Assembly: GCF_900130075.1 (NCBI RefSeq)
Contig: NZ_LT671418.1
Location: 2,170,001 to 2,234,000 of the forward strand
Direction: 5' to 3'
Source of the DNA: Herminiimonas arsenitoxidans
GTDB taxonomy: Bacteria > Pseudomonadota > Gammaproteobacteria > Burkholderiales > Burkholderiaceae_D
DNA length: 64,000 nucleotides
In this document: positions 18,893 through 28,053 of the stretch, piece after piece
Numbering within the stretch: the first letter of the stretch is position 1
How the letters are laid out: every line of letters starts with the position of its first letter
Notes under the pieces: generated by a model
What the model was told of the DNA's origin: nothing
The model's input: the letters and a program-made list of their open reading frames with translations, nothing else
The model's database searches: none
Made by a program: the position numbers and the translations under genes

Positions 18893-19725
18893 TGCATTCA
18901 GTCATTCAAGCGGGCGATACTATCGCTGACATCATGCAGCGCGCACCAGTTGCACAACTGGAAGCGCGCATCTTGATTGGGCATGTCACACAGCTATCGC
19001 GCGTGCAGTTGATTACACACTCTGAACGTCAATTGAACTTAGCGGAAGCGCAACAACTCTCTCGTCTGTTTGAACAACGACTGGCAGGCGAACCTATCGC
19101 CTATCTGATCGGTGAACGTGAATTCTACGGTTTGTCTTTTGACGTCACGCCAGCCGTTTTGATCCCTCGTCCTGATACAGAATTACTGGTGGAATTGGCC
19201 TTGCAATATCTGCCTCCGCAAGGCCGCGTACTGGATATGGGCACAGGCTCCGGTGCCATCGCCATAGCCATTGCGCATACACGATCAGACGCGAGTGTCA
19301 TCGCACTTGATGTCAGTGAACAAGCGTTAGTCATTGCACAAGGCAATGCGAAGAAGAACAATGCCCAGGTAAATTTTTTGCGCAGCGATTGGTTCTCGGC
19401 ATTGGAGAATCAACATTTCGATTTGATCGTATCGAATCCACCGTACATCGTTGCCGGTGACACACATTTATCCGAAGGCGATTTGCGCTTTGAGCCAGTC
19501 GATGCCTTGACCGATCATGCGAATGGATTGTCTGCGCTGCAAATCATCAGCCAAGGTGCGACATCTTATTTAAAACCAGATGGTTGGTTGCTGATGGAAC
19601 ATGGCTACGATCAGGCGGCGGCTGTGCGTCAGCTACTGAGCGAAAATCGATTTGAAGAAGTGCAGAGTTGGCGCGATCTGGCTGGTATAGAACGCGTAAG
19701 TGGCGGGAAGAAGTCCCGCCCGTAA
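18892..19725 (+). CDS. prmC: Peptide chain release factor N5-glutamine methyltransferase
   Basis: Methylates the glutamine of the GGQ motif in RF1 and RF2. The 277-residue protein has an N-terminal helical domain and a Rossmann methyltransferase domain with VLDMGTGSGAIAIA and catalytic NPPY in IVSNPPYIV. The start at 18892 is chosen because it overlaps the dsbB stop (TGATG); the longer reading frame would begin inside dsbB. A small GC-rich hairpin lies inside its 3' end at 19702-19720. Confidence 0.95.
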   Translation: MHSVIQAGDTIADIMQRAPVAQLEARILIGHVTQLSRVQLITHSERQLNLAEAQQLSRLFEQRLAGEPIAYLIGEREFYGLSFDVTPAVLIPRPDTELLVELALQYLPPQGRVLDMGTGSGAIAIAIAHTRSDASVIALDVSEQALVIAQGNAKKNNAQVNFLRSDWFSALENQHFDLIVSNPPYIVAGDTHLSEGDLRFEPVDALTDHANGLSALQIISQGATSYLKPDGWLLMEHGYDQAAAVRQLLSENRFEEVQSWRDLAGIERVSGGKKSRP

Positions 19726-19727
19726 CA

Positions 19728-20249
19728 TCAAGCGGCGAGTGCTTTTTCCAGCAGTTGATGCAAGGCTGCGAAATCCGGCTCACCGACATAACGCTTGATG
19801 ATATGACCGTCTTTGTCGACCACCAAGGTGGTTGGCGTCAATTTGACATCACCGAATGATTTCGCCAGATCGCCCTGCACATCGAGTGCAACCGTGAACG
19901 GCAGTTTGCGCGTCTCGACAAAATTCAATACATAGTTTGCCGGATCGTAAGCCATTGCTACCGCGATGAATTCTAAACCGTTGTCTTTGTACTTGTTATA
20001 GGTATCGACCATCTCCGGCATTTCTTTCACGCACGTCACGCATGACGTTGCCCAGAAATTGATCATCACCACTTTGCCGCGCAAATCCTGTGAAGTGATT
20101 TTCTTGCCTTGCAGATTGACGAAGGTCACCTCGGGGATCACATCTTTTTTCGACACTGACATATAGCCAACCGCAGCCAATCCCACAATGATGAGAGCGG
20201 CCAGTACTTTGAGCCAAGTACGCTTAGGTGCAGAAGAAGATGCTTGCAT
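19728..20249 (-). CDS. TlpA-like membrane-anchored thioredoxin
   Basis: A 173-residue protein with one N-terminal transmembrane helix (about 13-32) and a periplasmic thioredoxin fold. The active site reads FWATSCVTCVKEMPEM, so the pair is CVTC rather than the WCPPC or WCVPC of typical TlpA/ResA proteins. The cis-Pro loop is LTPTTLVVD. Such proteins reduce apocytochrome c, copper-site or other periplasmic disulfides; the target here is unknown. The start MQASSSAPKRTW at 20249 is preferred over an upstream in-frame codon because it puts positive charges right before the helix. It is convergent with prmC, two bases apart. Confidence 0.85.
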   Translation of the reverse strand: MQASSSAPKRTWLKVLAALIIVGLAAVGYMSVSKKDVIPEVTFVNLQGKKITSQDLRGKVVMINFWATSCVTCVKEMPEMVDTYNKYKDNGLEFIAVAMAYDPANYVLNFVETRKLPFTVALDVQGDLAKSFGDVKLTPTTLVVDKDGHIIKRYVGEPDFAALHQLLEKALAA

Positions 20250-20306
20250 GATCGACAATTCGAAAAGTTCAGTGCGCCTATTATAGTCAGGTCGAGCGAA
20301 TGACGT

Positions 20307-20336
20307 ATGCCATGCCAATGACTATCGGCATGGCAT
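20307..20336 (-). terminator. Inverted repeat after the BCCT transporter gene
   Basis: A 10-bp perfect stem (ATGCCATGCC / GGCATGGCAT) with a 10-base loop lies four bases past the stop of the BCCT gene. It has no good U-tract, so it is a possible but unproven terminator. Confidence 0.4.
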
Positions 20337-20340
20337 GACT

Positions 20341-21858
20341 TTATTTCGATATGAGCTGGCGCATGCGCTGCCGCAACTCTCGCTCGATACGTTGTTCTTC
20401 TTTCCAGTCTTCCCGTATTGCTCGCCACAACGATATCGCCATCAGGATCACAACTATGGTGAACGGCAGGGCAAACACTATCGTCGCCGTTTGCAATGCA
20501 TCAATCCCGCCAGCAAGCAACAGACTGATCGCAATACCGGCAATCAGTACACCCCAAGTAATCTTGACGCCAGCTGAAGGATTAGGCTCACCGCCCTTGC
20601 TCATCATTCCCAATACAAGTATCGCCGAATCGCCAGACGTAATAAAAAATACCAGCACCAGCAAAGTGGCGATGACCGACATAATCAAACCCAAAGGCAT
20701 CGCATCCAGCATCGTAAAGAGCGCCGTCGACAAATCGGCCTTGGCGGCTTCCGCAATTGGTATGCCTTGCCAGATTTCCATTTGCAGCGCCGTACCGCCA
20801 AAGACCGAGAACCAGATGAAGGCAGCAATCGAAGGAGCAATCACTGTTCCAACAATGAACTCACGTATGGTTCTGCCGTGCGATACACGTGCGATGAACA
20901 AACCAACGAAAGGTGACCAGGACAACCACCAGGCCCAGTAAAAGACTGTCCATTCGCCCACCCATTCGCTATCGCGGAAAGGCGTCATGCGCAAACTCAT
21001 GCGCACGAATTCACTGATGTAACTACCCAGCGTATTCGTGAAGGTATCGATGATGGCAACGGTAGGGCCGAGCAGAAAAACCATCAAGGTCAGCAGAGCT
21101 GCAACCAGCATATTCGCGGATGACAACCATTTGACGCCCTTCTCGACACCGCTCACAGCGGACAAGATGAAAAGAGTCGCCGCGACCACAATGATCCCAA
21201 CCTGCGTGTACTTGTTAATCGCCAATCCAAACACTGCCGCCAAGCCGCCGTTGATCTGCATCGCGCCCATACCAAGCGAGGTCGCCACACCGAAAGCAGT
21301 CGCAATCACGGCAAGCGCATTGAACAGGCCCGACATGCGTTGTACTGGTCGCCATGGCAAGGCATTGGTCGATTCGCTGATCAAGGCAACGCCTTGTCGT
21401 CTGTATTGAAAGAAGGCAATAGCCAGTGCGACTATGCTGTACACAGCCCAAGGATGTATACCCCAGTGAAAGAAGCTGTAACGCATCGCCGTCCCGGCTG
21501 CGTCAGGCGTTCTGGCAATGGTGCCAGGCGGACCTTGCGTGAAATGAGAAAGCGGCTCCGCGACGCCCCAAAACACCAGACCGATACCCATGCCGGCAGC
21601 AAATAACATCGCGAACCAGGCCGGCAGGGAAAACTCCGGCTCGTCGTCATCTTTCCCCAGCTTGAGGTTGCCGTAGCGGCTGAAGGCTAGAAAGGCAGCA
21701 AACAATACCAAACCCAGCACCACCCACAGGTACAGCCAACCAAAATTCTTGGTAATCGCCGCCATCGCGATATGGGAAATGGTGCCTAGTGATTCAGGTG
21801 AAAAAACACCCCACATGACAACAATCAAGATTAATCCAACCGGAAAAATCAGTTGCAT
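20341..21858 (-). CDS. BCCT-family (betaine/carnitine/choline) transporter
   Basis: A 505-residue secondary transporter with about 12 hydrophobic segments. Family signature elements are GMGIGLVFWGVAEPLSHF near residue 90 and the tryptophan-rich FYWAWWLSWSPFVGLFIARVS near residue 320. Substrates in the family are quaternary ammonium compatible solutes, taken up with Na+ or H+; which one cannot be said. ATG 21858 is chosen over an upstream TTG because GGGGAGAG precedes it. It lies directly downstream of the dolP terminator, so it probably has its own promoter. Confidence 0.93.
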   Translation of the reverse strand: MQLIFPVGLILIVVMWGVFSPESLGTISHIAMAAITKNFGWLYLWVVLGLVLFAAFLAFSRYGNLKLGKDDDEPEFSLPAWFAMLFAAGMGIGLVFWGVAEPLSHFTQGPPGTIARTPDAAGTAMRYSFFHWGIHPWAVYSIVALAIAFFQYRRQGVALISESTNALPWRPVQRMSGLFNALAVIATAFGVATSLGMGAMQINGGLAAVFGLAINKYTQVGIIVVAATLFILSAVSGVEKGVKWLSSANMLVAALLTLMVFLLGPTVAIIDTFTNTLGSYISEFVRMSLRMTPFRDSEWVGEWTVFYWAWWLSWSPFVGLFIARVSHGRTIREFIVGTVIAPSIAAFIWFSVFGGTALQMEIWQGIPIAEAAKADLSTALFTMLDAMPLGLIMSVIATLLVLVFFITSGDSAILVLGMMSKGGEPNPSAGVKITWGVLIAGIAISLLLAGGIDALQTATIVFALPFTIVVILMAISLWRAIREDWKEEQRIERELRQRMRQLISK

Positions 21859-21876
21859 CTTTTCTCTCCCCAAAAG

Positions 21877-21907
21877 AAAAGCCGTACAGCAATATGCTGC
21901 ACGGCTT
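21877..21907 (-). terminator. Terminator downstream of dolP
   Basis: A stem of about 11 bp with one mismatch (AAGCCGTGCAGC / GCTGTACGGCTT, loop ATATT, minus strand) followed by a T-rich run (TTCTTTT). It separates dolP from the BCCT gene. Confidence 0.75.
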
Positions 21908-21963
21908 CAATATATCATTCTCGCATTACACCGATACAGGATCGATGTAATCACAATTAACTC

Positions 21964-23251
<1,288 letters not shown>

Positions 23252-23261
23252 TCAAAAGAAT

Positions 23262-23633
23262 TCAAGCCTCGATGGCATTTTTCAGCCATGTCATTTCGTT
23301 GTCATCAAATGCAATTACATCGAAGCGGCAGGGTGGCGGCATCTTGTGACGTTGCAGATAAATCTGCGCGGCAATGATCAAGCGCTTCTGTTTGCTGGCA
23401 GTGACGCTGGCGGCGGCACCGCCATGGTTTTTATCTGCGCGTTTTCTGACTTCAACGAAAACCAGCGCATTGCCTTCTTGCATGATCAAATCGATTTCAC
23501 CACCTTTGCAGCGAAAATTACGTTCGACCAGCGTCAAACCTTGTCGCTGCAAATGCGCGAGTGCATCATCTTCGCCGGCTTGCCCGATGATCTGCTTGGC
23601 CGTACGAGGGCGAAGAAAGTCGGGTAGCCGCAT
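23262..23633 (-). CDS. yraN: UPF0102 nuclease-fold protein YraN
   Basis: A 123-residue member of the YraN/UPF0102 family, with a predicted endonuclease-like fold: GQAGEDDALAHL at the start, then GEIDLIM and FVEVRKRA, which hold the conserved acidic and lysine residues. The biological role is not established. ATG 23633 (MRLPDFLRP) is chosen because the longer frame would begin inside lpoA. It is ten bases downstream of lpoA. Confidence 0.92.
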   Translation of the reverse strand: MRLPDFLRPRTAKQIIGQAGEDDALAHLQRQGLTLVERNFRCKGGEIDLIMQEGNALVFVEVRKRADKNHGGAAASVTASKQKRLIIAAQIYLQRHKMPPPCRFDVIAFDDNEMTWLKNAIEA

Positions 23634-23643
23634 CAGCGCAGAC

Positions 23644-24924
23644 TTATTGCACTTCCAGCGGTTGCACCATGCCTTCGCGATAAATCGCCGGTTGCAACAC
23701 ACGTTCAAAGTAGGGAGCGCCACGGCCGAAGCGCACTGTCAGTTTCCCAGTCACGCCATCGATATCAAAATCGGTTTGCTTGATGGCGACATTCGCGGCA
23801 ACACGATAGGCATCGATACCCAGCGCATACAAACGCTCGATATCCGGGCTGATACGTTGTTCGTTGTTTTTTGCAAGATGCGGATAAGTCATGACGGCAG
23901 CATGATCAGCTTGCAATTGCCACGGCATGTCCAGCAAACGCACGCCTTCCAGATCAGTCAGACGATCAGCATCGGTCCAATCCTTTAGTGCAAATGGGTT
24001 CAATTGCGAAGTGCCGTACATCGTCACTTCGCCACCGATACCGAGTCGTAATTGAATTGCTTGGGCCGCATCGAGACCGACAAAAATCAGTCCCGGCTTT
24101 TCCGCTTGTATGCGTTTTTTCAGTTGTACCAAGGTATTGGCGTTAATGAAACCGCCCGTCATGCCCAGCTCCATGACTTCGGACTGCAGTCCGAGATGGC
24201 TCCACTGCGCAGCAAAGGCTTTTACCGCACGCTTTTGCCACGACACATTGGTTGAAATCGCAAAGGCTTTCAAACGCGACCGCTTGGCACCAGCCCAATT
24301 CGCTACCTGACGTGCTTCATCTTCTATCGACAAGCCCATCACCAGCATATTGGATGGCACGCGCACTTCCGCATCATCGGCTGCATTCAATTGCGTCAAC
24401 ACGATAGTCGGCTTGCTGGCGCTATTATTTTGTACGATTGCTGCCGCGCCGCTGCGCGTCAACGGTCCCACCACGATGTCATTTTTTGACACAGCATCCA
24501 AATAACCGGACAAGATGTCTTGCGCTGCATCGCCGGTTTCCACCAAATTGACGGTAATGTTTCCCGGCTCATGCTGGTAAGCCGCCATAAACCCGGCACG
24601 TACCGCTTCGGCAACCCGCGCCAGGGATTCTGCACGCGTCGGTAATAGCAGGGCGATCCGCACTGGTGGCAATCTGGTTGTCACGACGGGAATCTCGATC
24701 GCTTCGACTATAGGCTCGTCTATCGGTGCATGCATCGCATCTGGCAAAGCCAAATCAGTCTGTGCGAGTTGCATCCTATCAATCGGCGACCGTTGATCTT
24801 GAATGCCGAGTACACTGGCAACGCTAGCAGCGGCGACGCCAGTAGTTGTATTTGCCAGTACAGGCGAGCACAATCCGCTGATGACTCCTGCCAGCACGAA
24901 CATTCTCGCTAAATTTCCCAACAT
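23644..24924 (-). CDS. lpoA: Penicillin-binding protein activator, LpoA-like
   Basis: A 426-residue protein with a periplasmic-binding-protein fold of the LpoA/YraM family, which in gammaproteobacteria activates PBP1A from the outer membrane. The N-terminus MLGNLARMFVLAGVISG is a signal peptide, but there is no proper lipobox (SGLC is poor), so it may be soluble rather than lipidated. It lacks the N-terminal TPR domain of E. coli LpoA, being shorter. Domain motifs include PVRIALLLPT and VVGPLTRSGAAAI. GGGAGAA precedes ATG 24924. It is transcribed away from rsmI, whose start is only 12 bases off. Confidence 0.87.
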   Translation of the reverse strand: MLGNLARMFVLAGVISGLCSPVLANTTTGVAAASVASVLGIQDQRSPIDRMQLAQTDLALPDAMHAPIDEPIVEAIEIPVVTTRLPPVRIALLLPTRAESLARVAEAVRAGFMAAYQHEPGNITVNLVETGDAAQDILSGYLDAVSKNDIVVGPLTRSGAAAIVQNNSASKPTIVLTQLNAADDAEVRVPSNMLVMGLSIEDEARQVANWAGAKRSRLKAFAISTNVSWQKRAVKAFAAQWSHLGLQSEVMELGMTGGFINANTLVQLKKRIQAEKPGLIFVGLDAAQAIQLRLGIGGEVTMYGTSQLNPFALKDWTDADRLTDLEGVRLLDMPWQLQADHAAVMTYPHLAKNNEQRISPDIERLYALGIDAYRVAANVAIKQTDFDIDGVTGKLTVRFGRGAPYFERVLQPAIYREGMVQPLEVQ

Positions 24925-24936
24925 CCGATTCTCCCA

Positions 24937-25860
24937 ATGACTGATACAAGCAACAGCCTCTCCGCGATCTTGCCGATTATGCATGATGTCTCACAGCAGA
25001 CCTATCCTTCGGCGACATTATATGTGGTGGCTACACCGATCGGGAATACGGGCGATATATCGTTGCGCGCTTTGCACACTTTATCCATCGTCGATGCCGT
25101 CGCTTGCGAAGATACACGTAACACTGGTCATCTTCTGACACGTTACGGCTTATCGAAGAATTTGATCGCCGCGCACCAGCATAACGAGCGTGAAGTAGCG
25201 GACAAATTGATCAGCCGCTTGCAAGCTGGCGAACGCATTGCACTGGTCTCCGATGCCGGCACACCTGCCGTATCCGACCCTGGCGCACGTATAGTTGATG
25301 CGGTGCGCAACGCTGGTTTACGCGTGGTTCCATTACCGGGTGCATCGGCTGCCGTGACCGCACTGTCGGCCAGCGGATTACTCAATGATCAATTTTATTT
25401 TGTCGGATTTTTGCCTGCGAAAGCCAAGCAACGCGAGACCTTCTTGTTTGGTTTAAAAGCAATTGCGGCAACCATGGTGTTTTACGAAGCACCACACCGG
25501 ATTACGGAAGCGGTCGAAGCATTAGCCGCCGCGTTCGAGCCCACGCGACAAATCGTGTTCGCACGGGAATTGACCAAGCTGTTTGAAGAAACGCATCGCT
25601 GCACTTTGGCTGAAGCCAGCGCATGGATCAATGCAGATGCGAATCGGCAAAAAGGGGAGTTCGTCATATTGCTGGAAGGTGCACCTACTGCTGGCGATCA
25701 AGACCAGATCGAAGCAGAACGCATCCTGACGATACTGCTGCAAGAGTGCTCAGTCAAACAAGCCGCCACACTCGCCGCTCAAATTACCGGCCAGAAAAAG
25801 AATGCCTTGTACGACCGCGCCCTGCAGATGAAAAACGACAGCGACAATTCAAACGATTAA
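24937..25860 (+). CDS. rsmI: 16S rRNA (cytidine-1402-2'-O)-methyltransferase
   Basis: RsmI 2'-O-methylates C1402 of 16S rRNA in the decoding centre. The 307-residue protein belongs to the tetrapyrrole-methylase fold: LYVVATPIGNTGDISLRAL, ACEDTRNTGHLL, ALVSDAGTPAVSDPG and VPLPGASAAVTALSASG are all present. The alternative start at 24979 (MHDVSQQ) gives a more usual N-terminus. Neither start has a clear ribosome binding site. Its stop overlaps that of rlpA on the other strand (shared TTAA). Confidence 0.95.
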   Translation: MTDTSNSLSAILPIMHDVSQQTYPSATLYVVATPIGNTGDISLRALHTLSIVDAVACEDTRNTGHLLTRYGLSKNLIAAHQHNEREVADKLISRLQAGERIALVSDAGTPAVSDPGARIVDAVRNAGLRVVPLPGASAAVTALSASGLLNDQFYFVGFLPAKAKQRETFLFGLKAIAATMVFYEAPHRITEAVEALAAAFEPTRQIVFARELTKLFEETHRCTLAEASAWINADANRQKGEFVILLEGAPTAGDQDQIEAERILTILLQECSVKQAATLAAQITGQKKNALYDRALQMKNDSDNSND

Positions 25861-26873
25861 CGCTGGAAGATTAAGGGTTTATTGACACCAGCTTGCTGCA
25901 CTTGTGCTGCTGCTGCTGCCGCTTCATCCCGACTGGCAAAGGGGCCGCTATACAGTCGATATAGATTATTCGACGGCTCCACTTTCAACTGCGGCAAATT
26001 TTTCCCTACCTCCTGCGCCAAACGCACACGCACTGCTTCGGCATTGGCTACCTGCGAATACGCACCGAACTGCAAATAAAATCCTTTACTCAGAGCTGCC
26101 ACAACTTGCGTATCTGCTGGCGCAGCTTGGGTTTGCAGCGCGATTGGCTCCAGCGACGTGGTCTCAACTGTAGGTATATGCACTGGCGATGGCGCCGGTG
26201 TTGTTACCGCCACAGGTTCATTACCCTTGTTAGCATTGATGCGTTCGATCTCGGCTGGCAGTAATCGCTCAACTTCCAACTCTGCGCTGCCATGCCCGAT
26301 ATAACCCAGCTTCAATGCCGCGGTATAAGACAAATCAATGACACGGCTCGAATGGAATGGACCTCTATCATTCACACGTACTATCACCTGCTTGCCGTTA
26401 CTCAAGTTCGTTACGCGTGCATACGATGGAATCGGCAAGGTCGGATGCGCGGCCGACATTTGATACATATCGTAAGGCTCGCCGGATGACGTTTTTTGAC
26501 CATGGAATTTCTTGCCGTACCAACTGCCACGCCCGCGCTGCTTGAACGGCTCGTCATTCACTATCGGCACGTATTGCTTGCCAAATACGACATACGGTTT
26601 ATTACCGCGCTTTGCATACGGCTCTACTCTGGGCTCGGCATCCGGCAAGTTTTCCAAACCATCCGGTATATCTTCACCTGGACCATCATCCTTGTAATAG
26701 CCGCCACGACCAGAACCGGCTGGCGGCAAAACAGGATGAGTTGAGGAACGTGATGTGGAACTTGTGGCAGGCGCTTTGGATGGTGTCGATAGCGGTACGC
26801 TGCTGCAACCGGCCAAAACGACGATGAAGAGTATGGATAAAAACTGTACTGCCTTATACGGGCGAAATTGCAT
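25857..26873 (-). CDS. rlpA: RlpA-like septal lipoprotein with DPBB and SPOR domains
   Basis: A 338-residue lipoprotein (lipobox LAGC at about 20-23) with a double-psi beta-barrel domain (about 110-205; GRGSWYGKKFHGQKTSSGEPYD, VRVNDRGPF) and a C-terminal SPOR domain (about 262-337; FYLQFGAYSQVANA). RlpA is a lytic transglycosylase acting on denuded septal glycan in Pseudomonas; activity here is inferred. It is the last gene after rodA, 64 bases downstream, so it probably belongs to the mreBCD-mrdA-rodA transcript. Confidence 0.93.
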   Translation of the reverse strand: MQFRPYKAVQFLSILFIVVLAGCSSVPLSTPSKAPATSSTSRSSTHPVLPPAGSGRGGYYKDDGPGEDIPDGLENLPDAEPRVEPYAKRGNKPYVVFGKQYVPIVNDEPFKQRGRGSWYGKKFHGQKTSSGEPYDMYQMSAAHPTLPIPSYARVTNLSNGKQVIVRVNDRGPFHSSRVIDLSYTAALKLGYIGHGSAELEVERLLPAEIERINANKGNEPVAVTTPAPSPVHIPTVETTSLEPIALQTQAAPADTQVVAALSKGFYLQFGAYSQVANAEAVRVRLAQEVGKNLPQLKVEPSNNLYRLYSGPFASRDEAAAAAAQVQQAGVNKPLIFQR

Positions 26874-26937
26874 CGCGTGCTCCTGATGATGATTGCGTTG
26901 CGGAAATACTCACAACGCAATCGATGAATCGGTCACA

Positions 26938-28053
26938 TCAGCTTTGCATCAACTTCCTGTGCCGCTGAATGCTCATCAAAATGCCGACGCCCAATCCGAG
27001 CGTGACAAAGGCGGTGCCGCCGTAGCTGACAAAAGGCAAGGGCACACCAACGACCGGAAGAATACCACTGACCATCCCCATGTTCACAAATGCATAAGTG
27101 AAGAAGATCAAGGTAATCGCACCCGCCAACAAACGACTGAACAAAGTCGGCGCATTCGCCGCAATGATCATGCCGCGTCCGATCAACAACAAATAGAGGA
27201 ACAGCAAAATACAATTGCCGATCAAACCGAACTCTTCCGAATACACGGCGAAGATGAAATCGGTAGTGCGTTCAGGAATGAATTCCAGATGCGCCTGCGT
27301 CCCGTTCAACCAGCCTTTACCTGTAACACCACCAGACCCAATCGCAATCGTCGATTGAATAATGTGAAAGCCTTTGCCGAGCGGATCGGTCGTCGGATCG
27401 ATCAGCGTCAATACGCGTCCGCGCTGATAATCGTGCATCATCGACCACACCACAGGTAAGCTGGCACCTACTGCCACCGCTGCTGCCACCAGTACTTTCC
27501 ACGACAAGCCTGCCAGAAAGATCACATAGAAACCTGCGGCCAAGACTAGCAAGGATGTGCCCAAATCCGGTTGACGCATGATCAAGCCGACTGGTGCAAT
27601 CAAGAGCAGACCGGCAACCAAAAACTCGCGCCAGCGTGTCATGCCTTCGCGCTTCTGGAAGAACCATGCCAGCATCATCGGCATGGCGATCTTCATGATT
27701 TCTGACGGCTGCACAATCATGCCGAGATCAACCCAGCGTCGCGCACCGTTACGAATCAAACCAAACTGCGCGACCGCCAGCAGCAAGACGATACCCGTCA
27801 AATATAAAGGCACGGCAAAACGCATCAAGGTCTGCGGCGGAATCGCGGCGGCAATCCACATCACGACAAAGGCGATCATGATGTTGCGCACATGATCTTC
27901 CACGCGACCCGGGAAATCGATGCCGGCCGAATACAACGTCACTGTTCCCACCGCCAGAATCAAGCTGACGATCAGAATCAAGGGCCCGTCAAACACTTGA
28001 ATATAGGGTTGAACGATTTGCCCAAACGAGCGTTTATTCATCTGTGTGCTCAT
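26938..28053 (-). CDS. rodA: Rod-shape SEDS glycosyltransferase RodA
   Basis: A 371-residue integral membrane peptidoglycan polymerase of the SEDS family that partners PBP2 in the elongasome. It has about ten helices and the conserved AARWVDLG-like segment (here RNGARRWVDLGMIVQPSEIMK) and FIFAVYSEEFGLIG. The start overlaps the mrdA stop (ATGA). The C-terminal region GVPLPFVSYGGTAFVT is typical. Confidence 0.96.
   Translation of the reverse strand: MSTQMNKRSFGQIVQPYIQVFDGPLILIVSLILAVGTVTLYSAGIDFPGRVEDHVRNIMIAFVVMWIAAAIPPQTLMRFAVPLYLTGIVLLLAVAQFGLIRNGARRWVDLGMIVQPSEIMKIAMPMMLAWFFQKREGMTRWREFLVAGLLLIAPVGLIMRQPDLGTSLLVLAAGFYVIFLAGLSWKVLVAAAVAVGASLPVVWSMMHDYQRGRVLTLIDPTTDPLGKGFHIIQSTIAIGSGGVTGKGWLNGTQAHLEFIPERTTDFIFAVYSEEFGLIGNCILLFLYLLLIGRGMIIAANAPTLFSRLLAGAITLIFFTYAFVNMGMVSGILPVVGVPLPFVSYGGTAFVTLGLGVGILMSIQRHRKLMQS

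Noticed and set aside
19702..19720. GGCGGGA/TCCCGCC hairpin in the 3' end of prmC
   Set aside because: It lies inside the coding region and has no U-tract, so I do not call it a terminator.
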